From Stratiolaelaps scimitus (Eukaryota; Arthropoda; Arachnida; Mesostigmata; Laelapidae), in contig JABWDB010000011.1 in NCBI GenBank assembly GCA_019614645.1, positions 3,831,501-3,895,500 of the forward strand: a DNA stretch of 64,000 bases, in the 5' to 3' direction. The notes under the pieces are model-generated. The model searched no databases. It had not been told where the DNA came from and saw only the letters and a program-made list of their open reading frames with translations. Within the stretch, counting starts at the first letter, position 1; the number at the start of each line of letters is the position of its first letter. Positions 39,501 to 52,100 of this stretch are shown one piece after another. Made by a program: the position numbers and the translations under genes.

Positions 39501-42500
39501 AAACACGGTAAGTTTCAAAAATATTGATATCATTGTCTTCCAAACGTCAGATACCGCCCCTGCAACCATTGTTTTTTTTTTGGATTGTGCCTCTACCCTG
39601 ATTGCAGAGGTGCCGATTGATTGTACCCCTTGCGTAGGGCAACGCGCAGCAGGTGACGACGAGCTGAGAAAAGTCGTCACGTAAATCGACAGCGCACCTT
39701 TCGGACCGGTGGAGCACCAATGGGTATTTCACTATTGGCTTCTACTAATGAATTCTGCAATATCGCCATGTGCTATCTATAATTGGAGGTCAATAGGTCG
39801 GGAGGGGGCAAACTCTTCCGCCAAAGGCTCTATTCATTTTCAAGAAAAGTATGGCGCACACAATCGAAAATGACCGTATGTGTCAGTCGGAAAATATAGC
39901 GAAAAGTTCGAGCATAACAATATATATATATATATATATACATATATATAACGTCAACATAACAACATGAGAAATTAGACAATTATATGTGAATATGTGT
40001 ATTAGATAATATTGATATATATATAAACATATTCGGGCTACATTGAGGTGGCCGCTGATTAGGTGAGAGGGACAGAGTGACTGAGATTTATATATATATA
40101 TATATATATATATAGATTGATACATACTATAATAACGTTATTTTTAATTTCACCAAGAGCCTACTATTGTCTCGCTTACCTGCTTACAGCTTATGTCCAG
40201 ATCGTTGCCGATCGAGCAGTCAGCCAGCTGTCCGTATGTCCGACTGCAGCACCAGTTGACGGGGCCTATTACGGGGTCTAGGTAGTATAGGTTACACGCG
40301 GGTTGGTCGACACCATCCAGTGTAGCTACCACTTGTGGTAGAGCTGTCGTTGTGACGACTGATGCTGTCGAACCGATAGCAGCACCCTCGTACTCGGCTG
40401 GCCGACGTCCTCATTGATGAACTCGGCTTAGGAAATTAGCTAGCCGACTCGCTGCCACCGAGTATCTGACAAGGTATTAGAGATATCCGGGCGTCAACAT
40501 CACTGTGATGGCTGCGAAGAGGAGGGCATCACGAACGGCGCAGGCGGCACGCAGGCGCCCAGTACAAAACACTTAGCCGAGACAGAAATCTCACCCTCGC
40601 TGATGTTGTTATTTGTGTCGCGACGGTTCACCGACGACGAACGAAATGATCACTTATACAACAATTTTCCTACGCTTACACACACACACTTCGGCTTATC
40701 GGGGCGCCTAGCTGACCAGTATGTGCATGGACACTCACTATCGACATCCACACGTGTATATGTCAATTATATTATAATTTTTATTATTCGCGATCTCTCT
40801 CTCTCTCTCTCTCATATGCGTGCACTCTCCGTAATCATCTCAACGTCATAAGCACAGCGCTACAGTGATCCTGCAGTAGCTTGTGGTGTGTTGGCTGTAT
40901 TATCGGCGCTAGCATTGGCTACGTGCGTTAGTATAGTAGCTTGTCGTTGCTGTGGCTGTTGTTATTGTCACCGCCGCCGCCGACGGTATCCAGTATTGTT
41001 GCGGACAGGACAAACAAGTCGTTCACCATCACAGGACACTCAGGATTCGACTCTTCTCAGAAGCAGGGAATCAGCAACGAACGAGTCATGCAGCCAGCTA
41101 CACTCGCACTTGAACTGGCAATGACAACACTGCGTAGTCTCTCTCATGCATAGGCGGCCACCCGTGGGCCGTCACCACCACCAGCAGCAGCACAGCAGTG
41201 GTACTGCGGGCTGGCAGATTGTCTCATACAGCTCGCACGCGTCACACAGACAGACTGTTCGGGGGGCGGGGGGCGGGGAGACCAGGGCCAGTTGCTTGCT
41301 TAATCGCAGTTTCCGCTACGAAATCCCAGTGTATATGTTTGCGCGTCGGCTGCGATCAACTCAGTGCACAGTCGTCCTCGAATCGCTATGGCACTTTGCA
41401 CCTTTCGTCTGAATCGTCTCCTCACTGTTGTTCTCGCTAGGCAGCAATAACAACAACAACAACACTGCGAGTCAAATAGAATAATCGGCGTGGACAAGAT
41501 GTAAAGCTCGGCGATCAATACGGTTACATATATATATATATATATATATATATTATGTCTATATATATATATATCTCTCCAGGAGTGTTGTGTTTGACAG
41601 GTTTCGAAAACCGCGAAAAACTTCCTTTAATATGTCTTCCGCTAATCGTTCGCTGCAGACAACTCGCCGCCGCCGTCGAGTCAACAGTGAATCCCGTTCA
41701 CTTGTCTAGGCGCGATAATGTGCAGCTTGATTATTTACGGCAGTGATGACAACCCACAATGATCACCCCGAGACTGTATCCTGCCTGTTGACGGTGAGCA
41801 AGTTTTCAAAGGTGTGAGACGGGGAAAGCCAACATTTTCAGTTGTTGTTGCTGCTGCTGCTGCTGTTACCACTCCTGCTGTTAGCGGTATGCTAATAATA
41901 GGCGATGACAAGCTTCGATTCTGTCTTATAGATCCTTGTCACAGTCGCACAACGGGCAAGGGCCACGACACAGTCACCTCGATGTCGACGCACTGTACGA
42001 ACGTCGCCGCGATGATGAGCCGAGTGCGAACGTCTCCTTTCAGCGAACGGCTCGCAGAGGTGGCTACGATCGGTAGAGGGTGGAGACGGGAGGGCAGAGG
42101 AGCAATAATGCACAAGGTGTTGTTTCACAGCGAGACAACAACCCTTTGCTGGCCGAGTGGAAAGCGCCTATGCCGTTGACGAGGCTGTTTGGCGTTCCAG
42201 CTTGATCGTTGACGATTTCCCGCCGTCTCGCGTCACACACGCAGATCGGCCACACGTTACGGCCACGACAGTTGTACGGACGACAGCGTCGAACGAAGGC
42301 TATCGAGAACAGCATATGACGGGGCGGCAGAAATCGCCGTTGCCGGAACTATATCTGTCTGTCAGCCAGCCAATTGTCGCTTGTCGCAAGACGATCTCGA
42401 AACGTGTCGGGGGAATCCTTCCCCCCGGGGGAGGTAAAGACAACCGCGAGATATCCTGTTCACTTATCAACAGACAGTCGTTGTCCAACACCGCCTCGGG

Positions 42501-44194
42501 TCACCAATTGCTCGGATGTGTCATCAGTTGGGCGGCGGACGGCGATCAGCTCAGTAGCTCTCGCATTTCCTCTGCACTCGTCGTCCCGGGAGTGCGGCTC
42601 CGGGAGCTGGTGGATTCACGTCACTTCAACAGAAGCACACACACACATCGGACACACTCGCGTCAATCACCTCTCTATTTCTCTCGGTTACACGTTCGTT
42701 CGCTGGCTGGCTGGCCAGCCCCTGTATATCGTAGGTCCGCCCAATCTCACGCACACCAGCCGTTGCCGTTCGGGCTTTGCCTCTCGCAGAGGCACTCAAC
42801 TCGGTGGTGGCAGGAGAGCCATTCGACACACTGTCTGATAGCTGAACGACGAACAGCCAAAAAGTACCCCTAAGCTAGACGAGGTAGCTGGATCGGTTGC
42901 TCTCTTGCAACAACTGGCTCGCTGCTGCCTAGTCGCTTGCTTGGCCCGCTCGCTCACTGGTAGTCGGGCGGGTTCGCCCAGTGAAAATATCATATGAGTG
43001 ACTGTGTGTGTGTGCGTGTCTGTATCTGCATGTGGGTGTGTGGGTCTGTAACTGCTCTGGATGCGTTCAGCCACTACAGTGGCCTAGCCCTAAAGCCCCC
43101 CCCCTGCTTGCCGGTGGACGCAGATCCCGGCTTCGCCCAGTAATAGCCCTGTGCGCCTGGTAAAGGTCGAACTCGCCAGCTGGGATTCGGTGGTGGTGGT
43201 GTTTTTTAAAGCGGGGGAGGGGCCGCAGGGGGAGGCAACGACCCTTGGGTTTCGCTGCATGTTTAACTGAATAAAAATTGTGCCATCTGCATGAATAGCG
43301 AGGGGGTCAAACTAGGTAGAATATCGCGAGAAACGATGGTGCGATCGGTACTACGGCAGATAAGAACAAGCCCCAGAGAAGACAGATACAGAGCGAGGAG
43401 CGAAAACAAGCCCTTGGACCACGGCCAGCATTGAGCGGCCTTTAAGCACTTTCCGAGGAGGGTGTGCGCCCGCTAAAACCCAATTTATACTGAGAAATAA
43501 TACAATTTAACGTTAATAAATTATTGATTAACAAACAAATTATTATTATCATGGCAAACCGGCCATGGTTTCGTGAGTTGCACAATTAGAAAGAACAATG
43601 TTGGTCAGCCAAGCAGGTGGAGCGACGCACGCATGATGGGAACAATTTATTAACGAATTCAAAACGTCGTAAAAAATTGTCAATTAACAGAGTGTGCGCG
43701 GCGACCGCGATTTTCCCCGAAACAAATTTCCCTCTTTCTCTACGAGGAATAAGAAATTTGATAGAAAATAGCATTAGGCGTTTCTGGAGGATCCACCACA
43801 ATACAATACTAACTGACGTTTCACTAATTCAGTCGATCGTTACACATATCTGTATTTCGAGACGGCAAGCAAGTCATTAAGAAGTGGCCCACACGACATC
43901 ATAATATGATTCAGCCTCAAGTGTTTAGCGGAACTTTCAATTGTAACCAACTGGCTTCGATACAGAACGCCTTCTGTGTGATATAATGAGTAAATGTATA
44001 AATGTATACATCTCGGTTATAATGAGTAAATGATGAATGGTCAGTATACAAAATGTGCGATCAAACGTCCACCGTACGAGAATAATTAGTTCGTTCAGAG
44101 AACTGATGTGGTGGCCGCGCAGTCCCTCTACAACAGGATTTCTAGTGCTTAGTTAATTCATCCAGGTTTTATAGTGGACCTTCCAATTTCATGG
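36591..44194. other. gene-free stretch with microsatellites
   Basis: No established gene. TA tracts lie at about 37021-37035, 37804-37826, 39920-39939, 40089-40114 and 41527-41553, and CA/TG and CT runs near 38848, 39230 and 40796. A GA run lies near 37460. A possible 100-nt intron at 39508-39607 is noted as a weak finding. Confidence 0.55.
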
Positions 44195-44246
44195 AAGTAA
44201 TGAAATAGTCATATATATATATATATATATGACTATTTCATTACTT
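44195..44246. repeat. perfect 52-bp palindrome with (AT)10 core
   Basis: Sixteen-base arms (AAGTAATGAAATAGTC and its exact reverse complement) flank (AT)10, so the whole segment is self-complementary. It ends 8 bp before the mariner element that starts at 44255. It may be an inserted or inversion-derived sequence. Confidence 0.9.
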
Positions 44247-44252
44247 TCTATA

Positions 44253-44318
44253 TAGACATCTGATATCGAAAATGGCAGTTTTGAAAGTGCGACAAAATGA
44301 TAACCCACTTAGTGTTTG
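44253..44318 (+). repeat. mariner left terminal inverted repeat
   Basis: Begins TAGACATCTGATATCG and pairs with the right repeat at 45361-45426. Roughly 11 mismatches in 66 positions show that the copy is old. Confidence 0.85.
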
Positions 44319-45424
44319 GTGGGACGACAGTTGAAACGCAACTCAGTTCCCCTACAAATGTTCTGGACCCCGTATCAGCGAGAACTACGATGGGCCGATG
44401 CCGCCAACTTAGAAAGATGAAGATGTGAAAACGATTCTTTTCAACTTTAACGAAGAAAACAAGTCAAAATCGGAAATCGCGCGGATTTTGCCCAAGAAGC
44501 ACGAAGTTGATTTTGAATCTTCTCAAAGATCGTGAACAGTATGGGACCAAGAAGGCGCCAGTACGACCCGAAGTAGCAAGTGAGCGTGAACGACGTTCCC
44601 TCCTCCGAAGAGCCTCGAAGACGTTTTTTTTTAATTTGTCGCAAAATTGCAGCCGAGACCGAAGTGGAAACGGACGCCGGAAACGTGCGAAGATATCTTC
44701 AGGCATCAGAAAATCTTATTTATCGATGACAACTCATGACAAACACATCATTTAACATTGAGACACAGATCCGAGACTGAGCGTCGCTCAATGAGCGCAA
44801 TTTCATTTGCAGAGGAGTGGCAACGTGTGCTGTTTCCCGATGGAAAGAGATTCAATCTCGACGGTCCTGATGGACATTCATATTATTTCCACGACATCAG
44901 GAAAAGAACGGGAACTCGTAAGAAGCGGGGGGGGGGGGTGTGATGATTTAGACCGGTATTTGCTACAACGACAACATCTTTCAGCAGGATAACGCCACTG
45001 TTCATACGGCGAAGATTGTCGTACAAAAAGTTCCTCGGAGCTCAAGGCATACAGTGACTGAGCTGGCCAGCACGTTCTCGAGACCTGGATATTATAGAAA
45101 AAAAAACCACATCTGTGGGGCGTCTCATCTGGAGCTGTTTTGAAAGGTGGCTAGTGGTATCAAACGCTACATGAGCTAAAAAAAATTGAGGTAGCCGAAT
45201 GGAATGTTCTTGATCAAAAAAAAAAAACCTCATACGTGAATTTTATGAATCTATGCCCAATCGATTCATTTTTGTTCTAGAGAACGGCGGTGGCCCGACA
45301 AAATACGAAATTCGTAGAAAATTTGTAGGAAAAACGATCTTAGAACTCAGTTGTGTTCGACAAACACTAACTGGGCTATTATTTTGTCGCACCCTCAAAA
45401 GGACAATTTCCGATATCAAATGTC
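44255..45424 (+). mobile_element. Tc1/mariner transposon, decayed but with both ends
   Basis: A 66-bp inverted repeat is visible. The sequence from 44253 to 44318 matches the reverse complement of 45361-45426 at about 55 of 66 positions, both starting TAGACAT. A TA dinucleotide stands at each boundary, the expected target duplication of the superfamily. Between the ends lie broken transposase frames (see the pseudogene entry). At about 1.17 kb it is slightly short for the family, consistent with an internal deletion. It lies 1.5 kb downstream of Tim13 and 8 bp from a perfect palindrome. Inactive by sequence. Confidence 0.88.
44441..45311 (+). pseudogene. Tc1/mariner transposase relic
   Basis: The transposase would cut and paste the element by a DDE/D nuclease domain. 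Pieces in several frames match the family in the right order. There is a helix-turn-helix piece (KSKSEIARIL near 44461). It is followed by YGTKKAPVRP and SERERRSLLRRAS near 44540-44620, resembling the GRPR-type linker region. The first catalytic region reads [19 protein letters not shown] near 44818-44878. The second reads FQQDNATVHTAKIVVQ near 44977. The C-terminus reads SMPNRFIFVLENGGGPTKY near 45247-45303. Stops and frameshifts separate them, and a stretch is missing between the GGG after the first region and FQQDN. The usual SDE is PDG here. Non-functional. Confidence 0.88.
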
Positions 45425-45426
45425 TA
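45361..45426 (-). repeat. mariner right terminal inverted repeat
   Basis: Reverse complement begins TAGACATTTGATATCG and mirrors the left repeat at 44253-44318. The terminal TA at 45425-45426 is the presumed target duplication. Confidence 0.85.
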
Positions 45427-46938
45427 CATCTGAGTTAGATAGCCAAATATTCAGCTATGTGTCATACAAAAAGAGCTTTCAGATGCAAATCGTTGCAGGG
45501 CAGATGCGTGCATCTCGGTGTCCAACGAATACAGCTTCCACAAACTGCGACTGAACTGATCTACATACGCGGATAATGACACGCGCGAAACTCGTTGCTG
45601 CAATGCCCTAACTATTGATCGATCAATTTTTCGATGGAACTAACGCTTAGAAGGTTAGCAACATTCGAACTCCAACGATCGAGGATGCCCCACGAGCAGC
45701 CGGAGAGCCAACAACGCAAGGCAGCAAACAGGCCAATCGCCATGGACCACCTAACACTCCCGCACACAGTAATTTTTTCTTGGCGAGGTTCAGCGAGGAC
45801 ACTCTGCAGACCACACCTCATAGCTGGTGAGGTGTCCGTCCGATACTGCGGGGAATCTCATTCACGAGAATCGTTGACCACTTCGACTTGGGTCTTGATC
45901 CGGAGATGATTACTTTCCATTACTTTACACCGAACACTTCAGTACCTAGACGCGCCAACAGGAGCCACGACACAGTTTACATAAAGTTTTAACAACAAAC
46001 CATAAAAGTTTATTTGCCTTCTCGTACTACAACCGTATTTCCCTATGAATTGTAAGCGCTTCATCTTTATGTATTTTTAATTCACTCATTCATCCATCCA
46101 AAGGTCTGTTGAAGTATCACCTGCCAGCTGGTCTTAACTGTATAATGTGTTAATATTATCTAATATAATTCCGTAGGTTTATCTCGGCGTCTACTAGGCA
46201 TGGCGTGCATATATTTATTATGTCTGTGTGTGCGTGCTTGTGTGTGTGTGTGTCTCTTTCTCTCTCTGTTAGAGTAGGCTTGTTTATGGAGATATTTACA
46301 ATAGCAGGTGACACTTTCCTTGTTACATATCATAGAAACCGTTCGACATATTCCGACATAACGGCACATGCTTGTCTTCACATACAGTCTGGTAGCTGCG
46401 CCCGGCACCGAAGTGACAGCAGCCACTCAAGCCTTAAGGCTGCACACGAAGAACTGGGGCATCATTGAACCAATGACCCCATAACTTGCGGAGACCGATG
46501 ACTGCGTCCGCTCAACGTCGCGACGTACAACACACAAAGCGGTGACGCCCATCCAAAAAATGCCCGATCAGTGTTTCGCTCAGCTGTTCTCATTACCATG
46601 GAGTAGAGACAGCATATCTAAGAGTGTTAAGATTATTACTATCTTTGACGACGTTGCCCGTTGCCGGCCATACGATTCGTTGAGCAGCGAGAACACCGCT
46701 AACATTATACAAACGTGTGCACGATTATAACTAGCTCGTTCCTCGCTGGTGGCTCCGAATTGACACATTTTCAGCTGAAGTAACCGTATAATATATTTGT
46801 TTTAGGTCGTCTTGGTGATGGTCGGCACTTGCCGCCGTGCCCGAACTCGGCACGATGTCGAAATGGCAGAACGGTGCAAATGGATATCTGTTTCTTTGTT
46901 CTCTAAATGAAAATGCGTTCTATTTCATATATTGTATT
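45427..46938. other. intergenic DNA between mariner relic and Tim13
   Basis: No gene seen. It should contain the 3' UTR of Tim13 (minus strand). Candidate minus-strand AATAAA signals lie at 46214-46219 and near 46010-46015, both more than 700 bp from the stop codon, so the true poly(A) site is unclear. A TG/CT-rich run lies at about 46221-46270. Confidence 0.5.
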
Positions 46939-47595
46939 CTAAAAACGGCCGCGTTCTCGCTGCAGTCGCGTGCTGTACGCTCGTGAGACGATATTCCATG
47001 AGTCCATGTATCGGTCCATACACATGGACAGGCACTTCTGAAATTCGCAAACAGAGACACGAGACAGCGCGAATATAAGATGTCACGCGTGATTAGTCAA
47101 ATATCTTCGAATTCTGTTTCGACCTAAATGTCGCCATTCAACAGTCTCAGACCTAATCGAGATTGAGAATAGCGGAATTATTGTATTTGTCACTTATGAA
47201 TGAATATATATATATGAGAATATATATGAATCCAGACGTACTAGTCACCCCGTGTGACCAGCAGCAATTAGTGGCGTTTCAATATTGTCACTTCGTCCTG
47301 CGTTCCAGTGATAGCAACGGGTTCTTAATCTTTGGAATTACTAGACTACTCTGATCCCATGTTCTAATGGCCAGTTTCATCAATGAGCACCGTTGGTGGC
47401 TTCGGTGGAAGAGCGGGGCGGCCTTGTTGTTTTAATTATTTTAGACCAAAGCACCAAAAAAGCCAAGTTGCTGTCGTAGACCTTATCGTACGAACACACA
47501 AGAAATTGACAGTGGATGCAACATTGGAGGGAAAAATACTCAAGTTTCATTGGCAATGATATATACTTTTTTCCTTGGCAATGTCTCACCAGCGG

Positions 47596-47631
<36 letters not shown>

Positions 47632-48500
47632 GGTTTAGGTGGCATACGATTCGCATCTAATCAGTGCATCATTTTAACGAATATGACTTGCACAACCTTG
47701 ACCTTCGAATTTTCAGGGCGTCTAACAAAACCTAAATAACTGTTATTAATTAAGTGTTATTAAGACATTAATCGAACTTACGAGATTATGTGGACATTCA
47801 TTAATTCATCAAATGACAAATGGAAATTCATTTCACCTGTTCAGAGTTGTCTATCGAAGTGCCCGGCTTGCCGACGCATTTATGGAAACATTTCTCGGTC
47901 ATTTTCTGAAATCAGCACACACAGTCGGAACAGAGGAGAATTCAACATTGTTAATGATTTACGCTACACGCTTTGGGTTGCACGTGTTTCGGGTAGACTG
48001 GTCACCTGGCCCGCTTGTGCACGTTCGTATAGGCACAATAATAGCAATTTAGTTTGTTTTTTAAGTATTGTTTACGCTATGTTGGTGTTCGAACGGCGAT
48101 ACTTATATATCAATTTATACTTTGACCGTTGATCGATCACATCAAACAGTGAAATTACAGTTCGTTGTGTTGAACAGCATGGAAAGAGAGAGATCTGAGA
48201 GACGGGCACGCCGGGAGACACTAGCTGGAGCCGCGATTGTACTTGCTTGCTTTCAACACCTAACCCGTCCCTCTTCGCACAAAGCACATGGCGTACACAG
48301 TCACAAGTGGGCACGCACTACGAAATATACATGAAACCATTTTTTTGTCAGTTACGAACAGCCATTCAGCATCAACGAACCTGGAGAAGCTCCTGCGCGT
48401 TGGCGATCGCTATTGATTGTTTGACCTGATCCATGATGTCCTCTCGTTGCGCGGACGTAAACTTGCCGTCCGCCGGAAGCGAATCGCTTAGCGATGACAT
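46939..48500 (-). CDS. Tim13: mitochondrial import translocase subunit Tim13 (3 exons, 95 aa)
   Basis: Tim13 is a small Tim chaperone of the mitochondrial intermembrane space. With Tim8 it escorts hydrophobic precursors to the inner membrane. Coding exons on the minus strand are 48500-48381 (40 codons), 47905-47837 (23 codons) and 47037-46939 (32 codons plus TAG). All junctions are in phase 0. Introns are 475 and 799 nt. Acceptors end GATTTCAG and AATTTCAG. Donors are CAG|GTTCGT and CAG|GTGAAA. The predicted 95 aa is the usual family length. Exon 1 carries [19 protein letters not shown]. Twin CX3C motifs are C46-FHK-C50 and C65-LSM-C69, with [11 protein letters not shown] after the second. 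No cleavable presequence, as expected. The start is the only ATG giving a family-like N-terminus. The gene is divergent from the CHORD gene, with start codons 625 bp apart. Confidence 0.96.
47599..47630. repeat. (TA)16 microsatellite in Tim13 intron 2
   Basis: TA tract inside the 799-nt second intron of Tim13 (47038-47836). Confidence 0.95.
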
Positions 48501-49125
48501 CTTGCCGGCGAAGCAACTTTTCACCTGGCGTTGGGAGCGGGGGCGGGGAACTCGCTCGAACGCGGCCGACTCAACAGCGCGTCACAAAGCACAACCCTCG
48601 TTCGTTCGACAGAGAATACACCGGGGCAGGCGCACCACCTCCACCATGAACCTATACAGTGGGCTCCGAACGGCGCGGTCGGCACTCGGTAAAGTCAACG
48701 TGAGCAGCCATCAACGCGGACGAAGATCCTCGTGCGACCGGTATTCGCGCGCGTGTCGAATCAATACACGACCAAACGTGCTCCGCAATGGGATTCGCAT
48801 AGCGGAACGTACAGGCCATTTGTGGCCCTGTCTGGGCTTGCCCTGTTTTGCCCATCGGGATAAACACGCCGGCGAGAACCTTCGCTCTACGATGACTCTC
48901 TCCATTAGCTCTAGCTGTAGATTGGGTTGTTCGGTTAGCCGACTACGAACGGAGAGAGAGGGACAGAGAGAGAGCGATGGCAATACCAGTTTTCGGGCTT
49001 AAACGGCAGTGTCGAGAGCTCGAAGCAAGGCAGAGAGTGTCTAGCGTTCTACGCGCAGAACGACGGGATCGGTGTGTTGCGAAGAGGGATTTTGTGTGTG
49101 TCGAGAGACGTCAGGCGACGCCAAG
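48501..49125. promoter_or_regulatory. putative bidirectional promoter, Tim13 / CHORD
   Basis: The 625 bp between the two divergent start codons must hold both 5' UTRs and core promoters unless there are distant 5' exons. It is GC-rich near the Tim13 side. A GC box (GGGGGCGGGG, 48539-48548) lies about 40 bp from the Tim13 ATG. No clear TATA box is visible, which suits housekeeping genes. A GA-rich run lies near 48950-48975. Open frames across this region have no recognisable product. That the promoter is shared is inferred from spacing and orientation only. Confidence 0.6.
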
Positions 49126-52100
49126 ATGACCACGAACCTTTGCTATAATAAAGGATGTGCGCAGAATTTCACCGAGGAGGAGAACAATGATGGTGAGTCG
49201 ACTGTCGCGCCGGCATGGGTCCTGTCCATGTGTCTTGGTCGGGGAGACCTGACCGGTCCTCCCCCCTGCGCCGCGCCGCGCCTCCGGAGAACTTCTTGAT
49301 TGGACAAGTTGTACAATGAAGTCGTTGCATCATGAATCAAACAGTGGTTTGTCATTGGTCAGAGGTTCAAAAGCAGTTGCTAGCTTGCTGAGTAGCTTTC
49401 AATCTTCGAAATTGTCATACTTGTAAGTGTTTGTTCGTCGATTCGAGAAAGGGAGAGAGCGAGAGAGAGATGCGAGGCCATATCTGGCCTGTTCTAGAGT
49501 ATTCGATTCTCCATAGAATCTGGTATGGGCTTTTTGCGGGCAGATCTACCTGGGCTGGGATAGTTGGCACTTGCGAATCTGGGGTTGTTAGGTAGGTTGC
49601 GACTAGAACTGTATTGCGAACATCGTTTGTAAAAATGACAATCTTTCATGGCATTCTGAAAGTGTTATTGCCCACAGGCGGCAGCATATAGTCGGGTGAA
49701 TGTGATAGAGAGACAGAGAGAGTCTTGTCACTGCATGCGATAGACAATGTGTGTTCTGCCGTAGTCATTTGTGAGTCTGATTTTTTTGGTTCGAGTGCAT
49801 CACTGTGAAATCGGAAGTGAAGCCACCACAGGATACGCGCACATGACAATTTCGAAGTGACGCTCTCTGGTCCCATCGGCGAGTCGTTAAACAAATGTAG
49901 GTCTTTAAAGACAATAAGTTAATTCAATTTTCAATTTCAATTTCAAACAAATGTTTATTGGGCGGAACTGCTATATACATGCTTAAGTTCAAGTACAAGT
50001 TGCTAAGTACAAGTTAAGTGAGTTATTTTTTATTTTTTTATATTTACTCAGCGTACCCTTATTATCGGCCGTTTGCACAACCGTTGGCAGTGACCGTCAA
50101 TCGTAGTTACGGCTTCTTTCTTTTCGATCAAACTTCATGTCTTGATCTAACCCATCGATCTGTAACTCTCGTTCCCGCCTTTCTTGTGGGCGTTGCGGCG
50201 CGGTGATTTCAGACGCCTGCCGGTACCATCCAGGCACTCCAGTATTCCACGACGCCTACAAGGGCTGGTCATGCTGCGCCAAGAAGACGACGGATTTCAC
50301 AGAGTTCCTCAATATCAAGGTACCGAGTCCCTGCCACCTGGTGACAGATAACAAACGAACGTACGCATTGTGGACATTGCAGCTCATTGAATATTGAAAC
50401 AATGAACCTTTGCCGTTGGCCGGAGAATTAGATCGCACTCGATGTTTGTGATATTGTCCCTCGAGTTATTGTATCGAAGTCAATTGTAGCGCGTTCCGCG
50501 AGAGGCAACGCGTCACGGAGTCGCGTGCCAGCCACGCGTTTTAATGATACAAGCTAGTTGTTTAGCCGACATGGTCATAATAATAACAAAATGATTGTTG
50601 AGCAAATGTGTATGTTCAAGGCGTGTAGAAGAAGCTGCATTGTAGGTTGGGTAACATCGATGGAATTCGAGAGCCAAAGAATATATAACGACACGGATAT
50701 ATATATATATATAATTTCCATTCTTGAAAACTCTGATCTGTATGTTATTCTTAATTATGATAATTATTTTTCCACGCTCACATAGGGATGCTCCACTGGT
50801 CGGCACAACTCTCAGAAACCACCTGAGGAAATTAAGCCGAAACAAGATGAACCTGCTGACGTGCCCGTGGTTCAGGTGAGCCAAACACAAGTGTCGGATT
50901 ATTCTTCATCTTACTGTGTATTACAAAGTCATCGTAAGATAGTGCTTCGAAACCATTGTCCTACAAGTTTTCGTTAAAATCGAGCTTTCATCTATAAGCA
51001 ACGCGCAAATATATATATATATATATATATTTGCGCGTAATTTCATATATGCATAAAACATCGGTCAATCTGCAGTGATGCTTCATGGTTCAGAATTACA
51101 TTCGAACAGTAGTTAATAATGCATTTTCAAGGTATTTCGCTTCGATGCCCTTGAGGGTCAGTGGACACGTAGCGACTGACCAAGCTCGGCATTGGCTTCT
51201 CAACTGTACCTCATCGTTGCTTGCGTAGTGACTCTTATAATTCTCATTAGCAGTTATCTAGTCCTTAATTCGCTATCATTTTCATTTCGATTGGACCACC
51301 CACAAAAATGACAACTACGCAATTCCCTTGACCCCCAATCATCAACCGTTTCGGCAGGGCGATGACGCAGGTGATTCCCCGAATGGATGATTGTACTGTG
51401 CGCACCGTTATGTATATATATGTTCGCAGAATACTGCGAACATACTATGCCACTATATTTGTCCAAGGCGTAGCTGTATTGTTCAATGTGGCATATATCG
51501 TATTTCTTATTAACATATATATATATATATATATCTTCTCCTAAAATTCTATCCCTGAAACCCACCTCTGGTAATATCTTCTTCTCAGACATCGAGACGT
51601 AGTCAGTGTCGCTAACGCCAACGCAAACCCGTACATCGAGCCGATCTTTGAACAAGCATCAAGCAGCCAATTTCCACTTGTTGTCGTTCTATAACAGTTC
51701 CGAGTTGACTTGAACCCGGCTGAGTCTGTCTGTGCCCGCTTGTTTCAGGAGGTCCGAGCCCCGACGATGGCCATGGTCCGGCCTGCGACATCCGAAAAGA
51801 TGACAACGCTTCCCTTCAAAATTGGCGCAAGCCTAAAACCGCTGCTGGAGAAACTGCAAGAGATGGGCGAGATCAAGAAAGAGCGCGACATCGAAGTCGG
51901 ACAGATCCCCTTTGGTCGGTGGAGGCAAAAAAAACTTTAAGAGGGGTAGACTGCTAATTACACTGATTGCCGATTTTATTGTCGATGGGGAATATATATA
52001 TATATATAATCTATATATGAGGCCGTTGGAGTCAGTCGAGCACACGGTGGAGGAAGGGTGGGAGTGGGTCTTCAGTTATATTTAAGTGAGGGTCAAAGTT

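Noticed and set aside
42146..42220. tRNA-like start (TGGCCGAGTGGAAAGCGC)
   Set aside because: The A-box resembles a Ser/Leu tRNA, but there is no B-box or acceptor-stem complement at the right distance.
42157..42873. 238-codon plus-strand open frame
   Set aside because: No domain, composition follows the GC content, several overlapping frames in both strands.
46542..46730. Plus-strand KMPDQCF peptide resembling the start of Tim13 exon 2
   Set aside because: It is on the opposite strand to Tim13, lacks the second Cys and the rest of the exon, and the true exon 2 is at 47837-47905.
48433..49002. 189-codon plus-strand frame opposite Tim13 exon 1
   Set aside because: It is the antisense shadow of Tim13 exon 1 extended into the intergenic promoter region.
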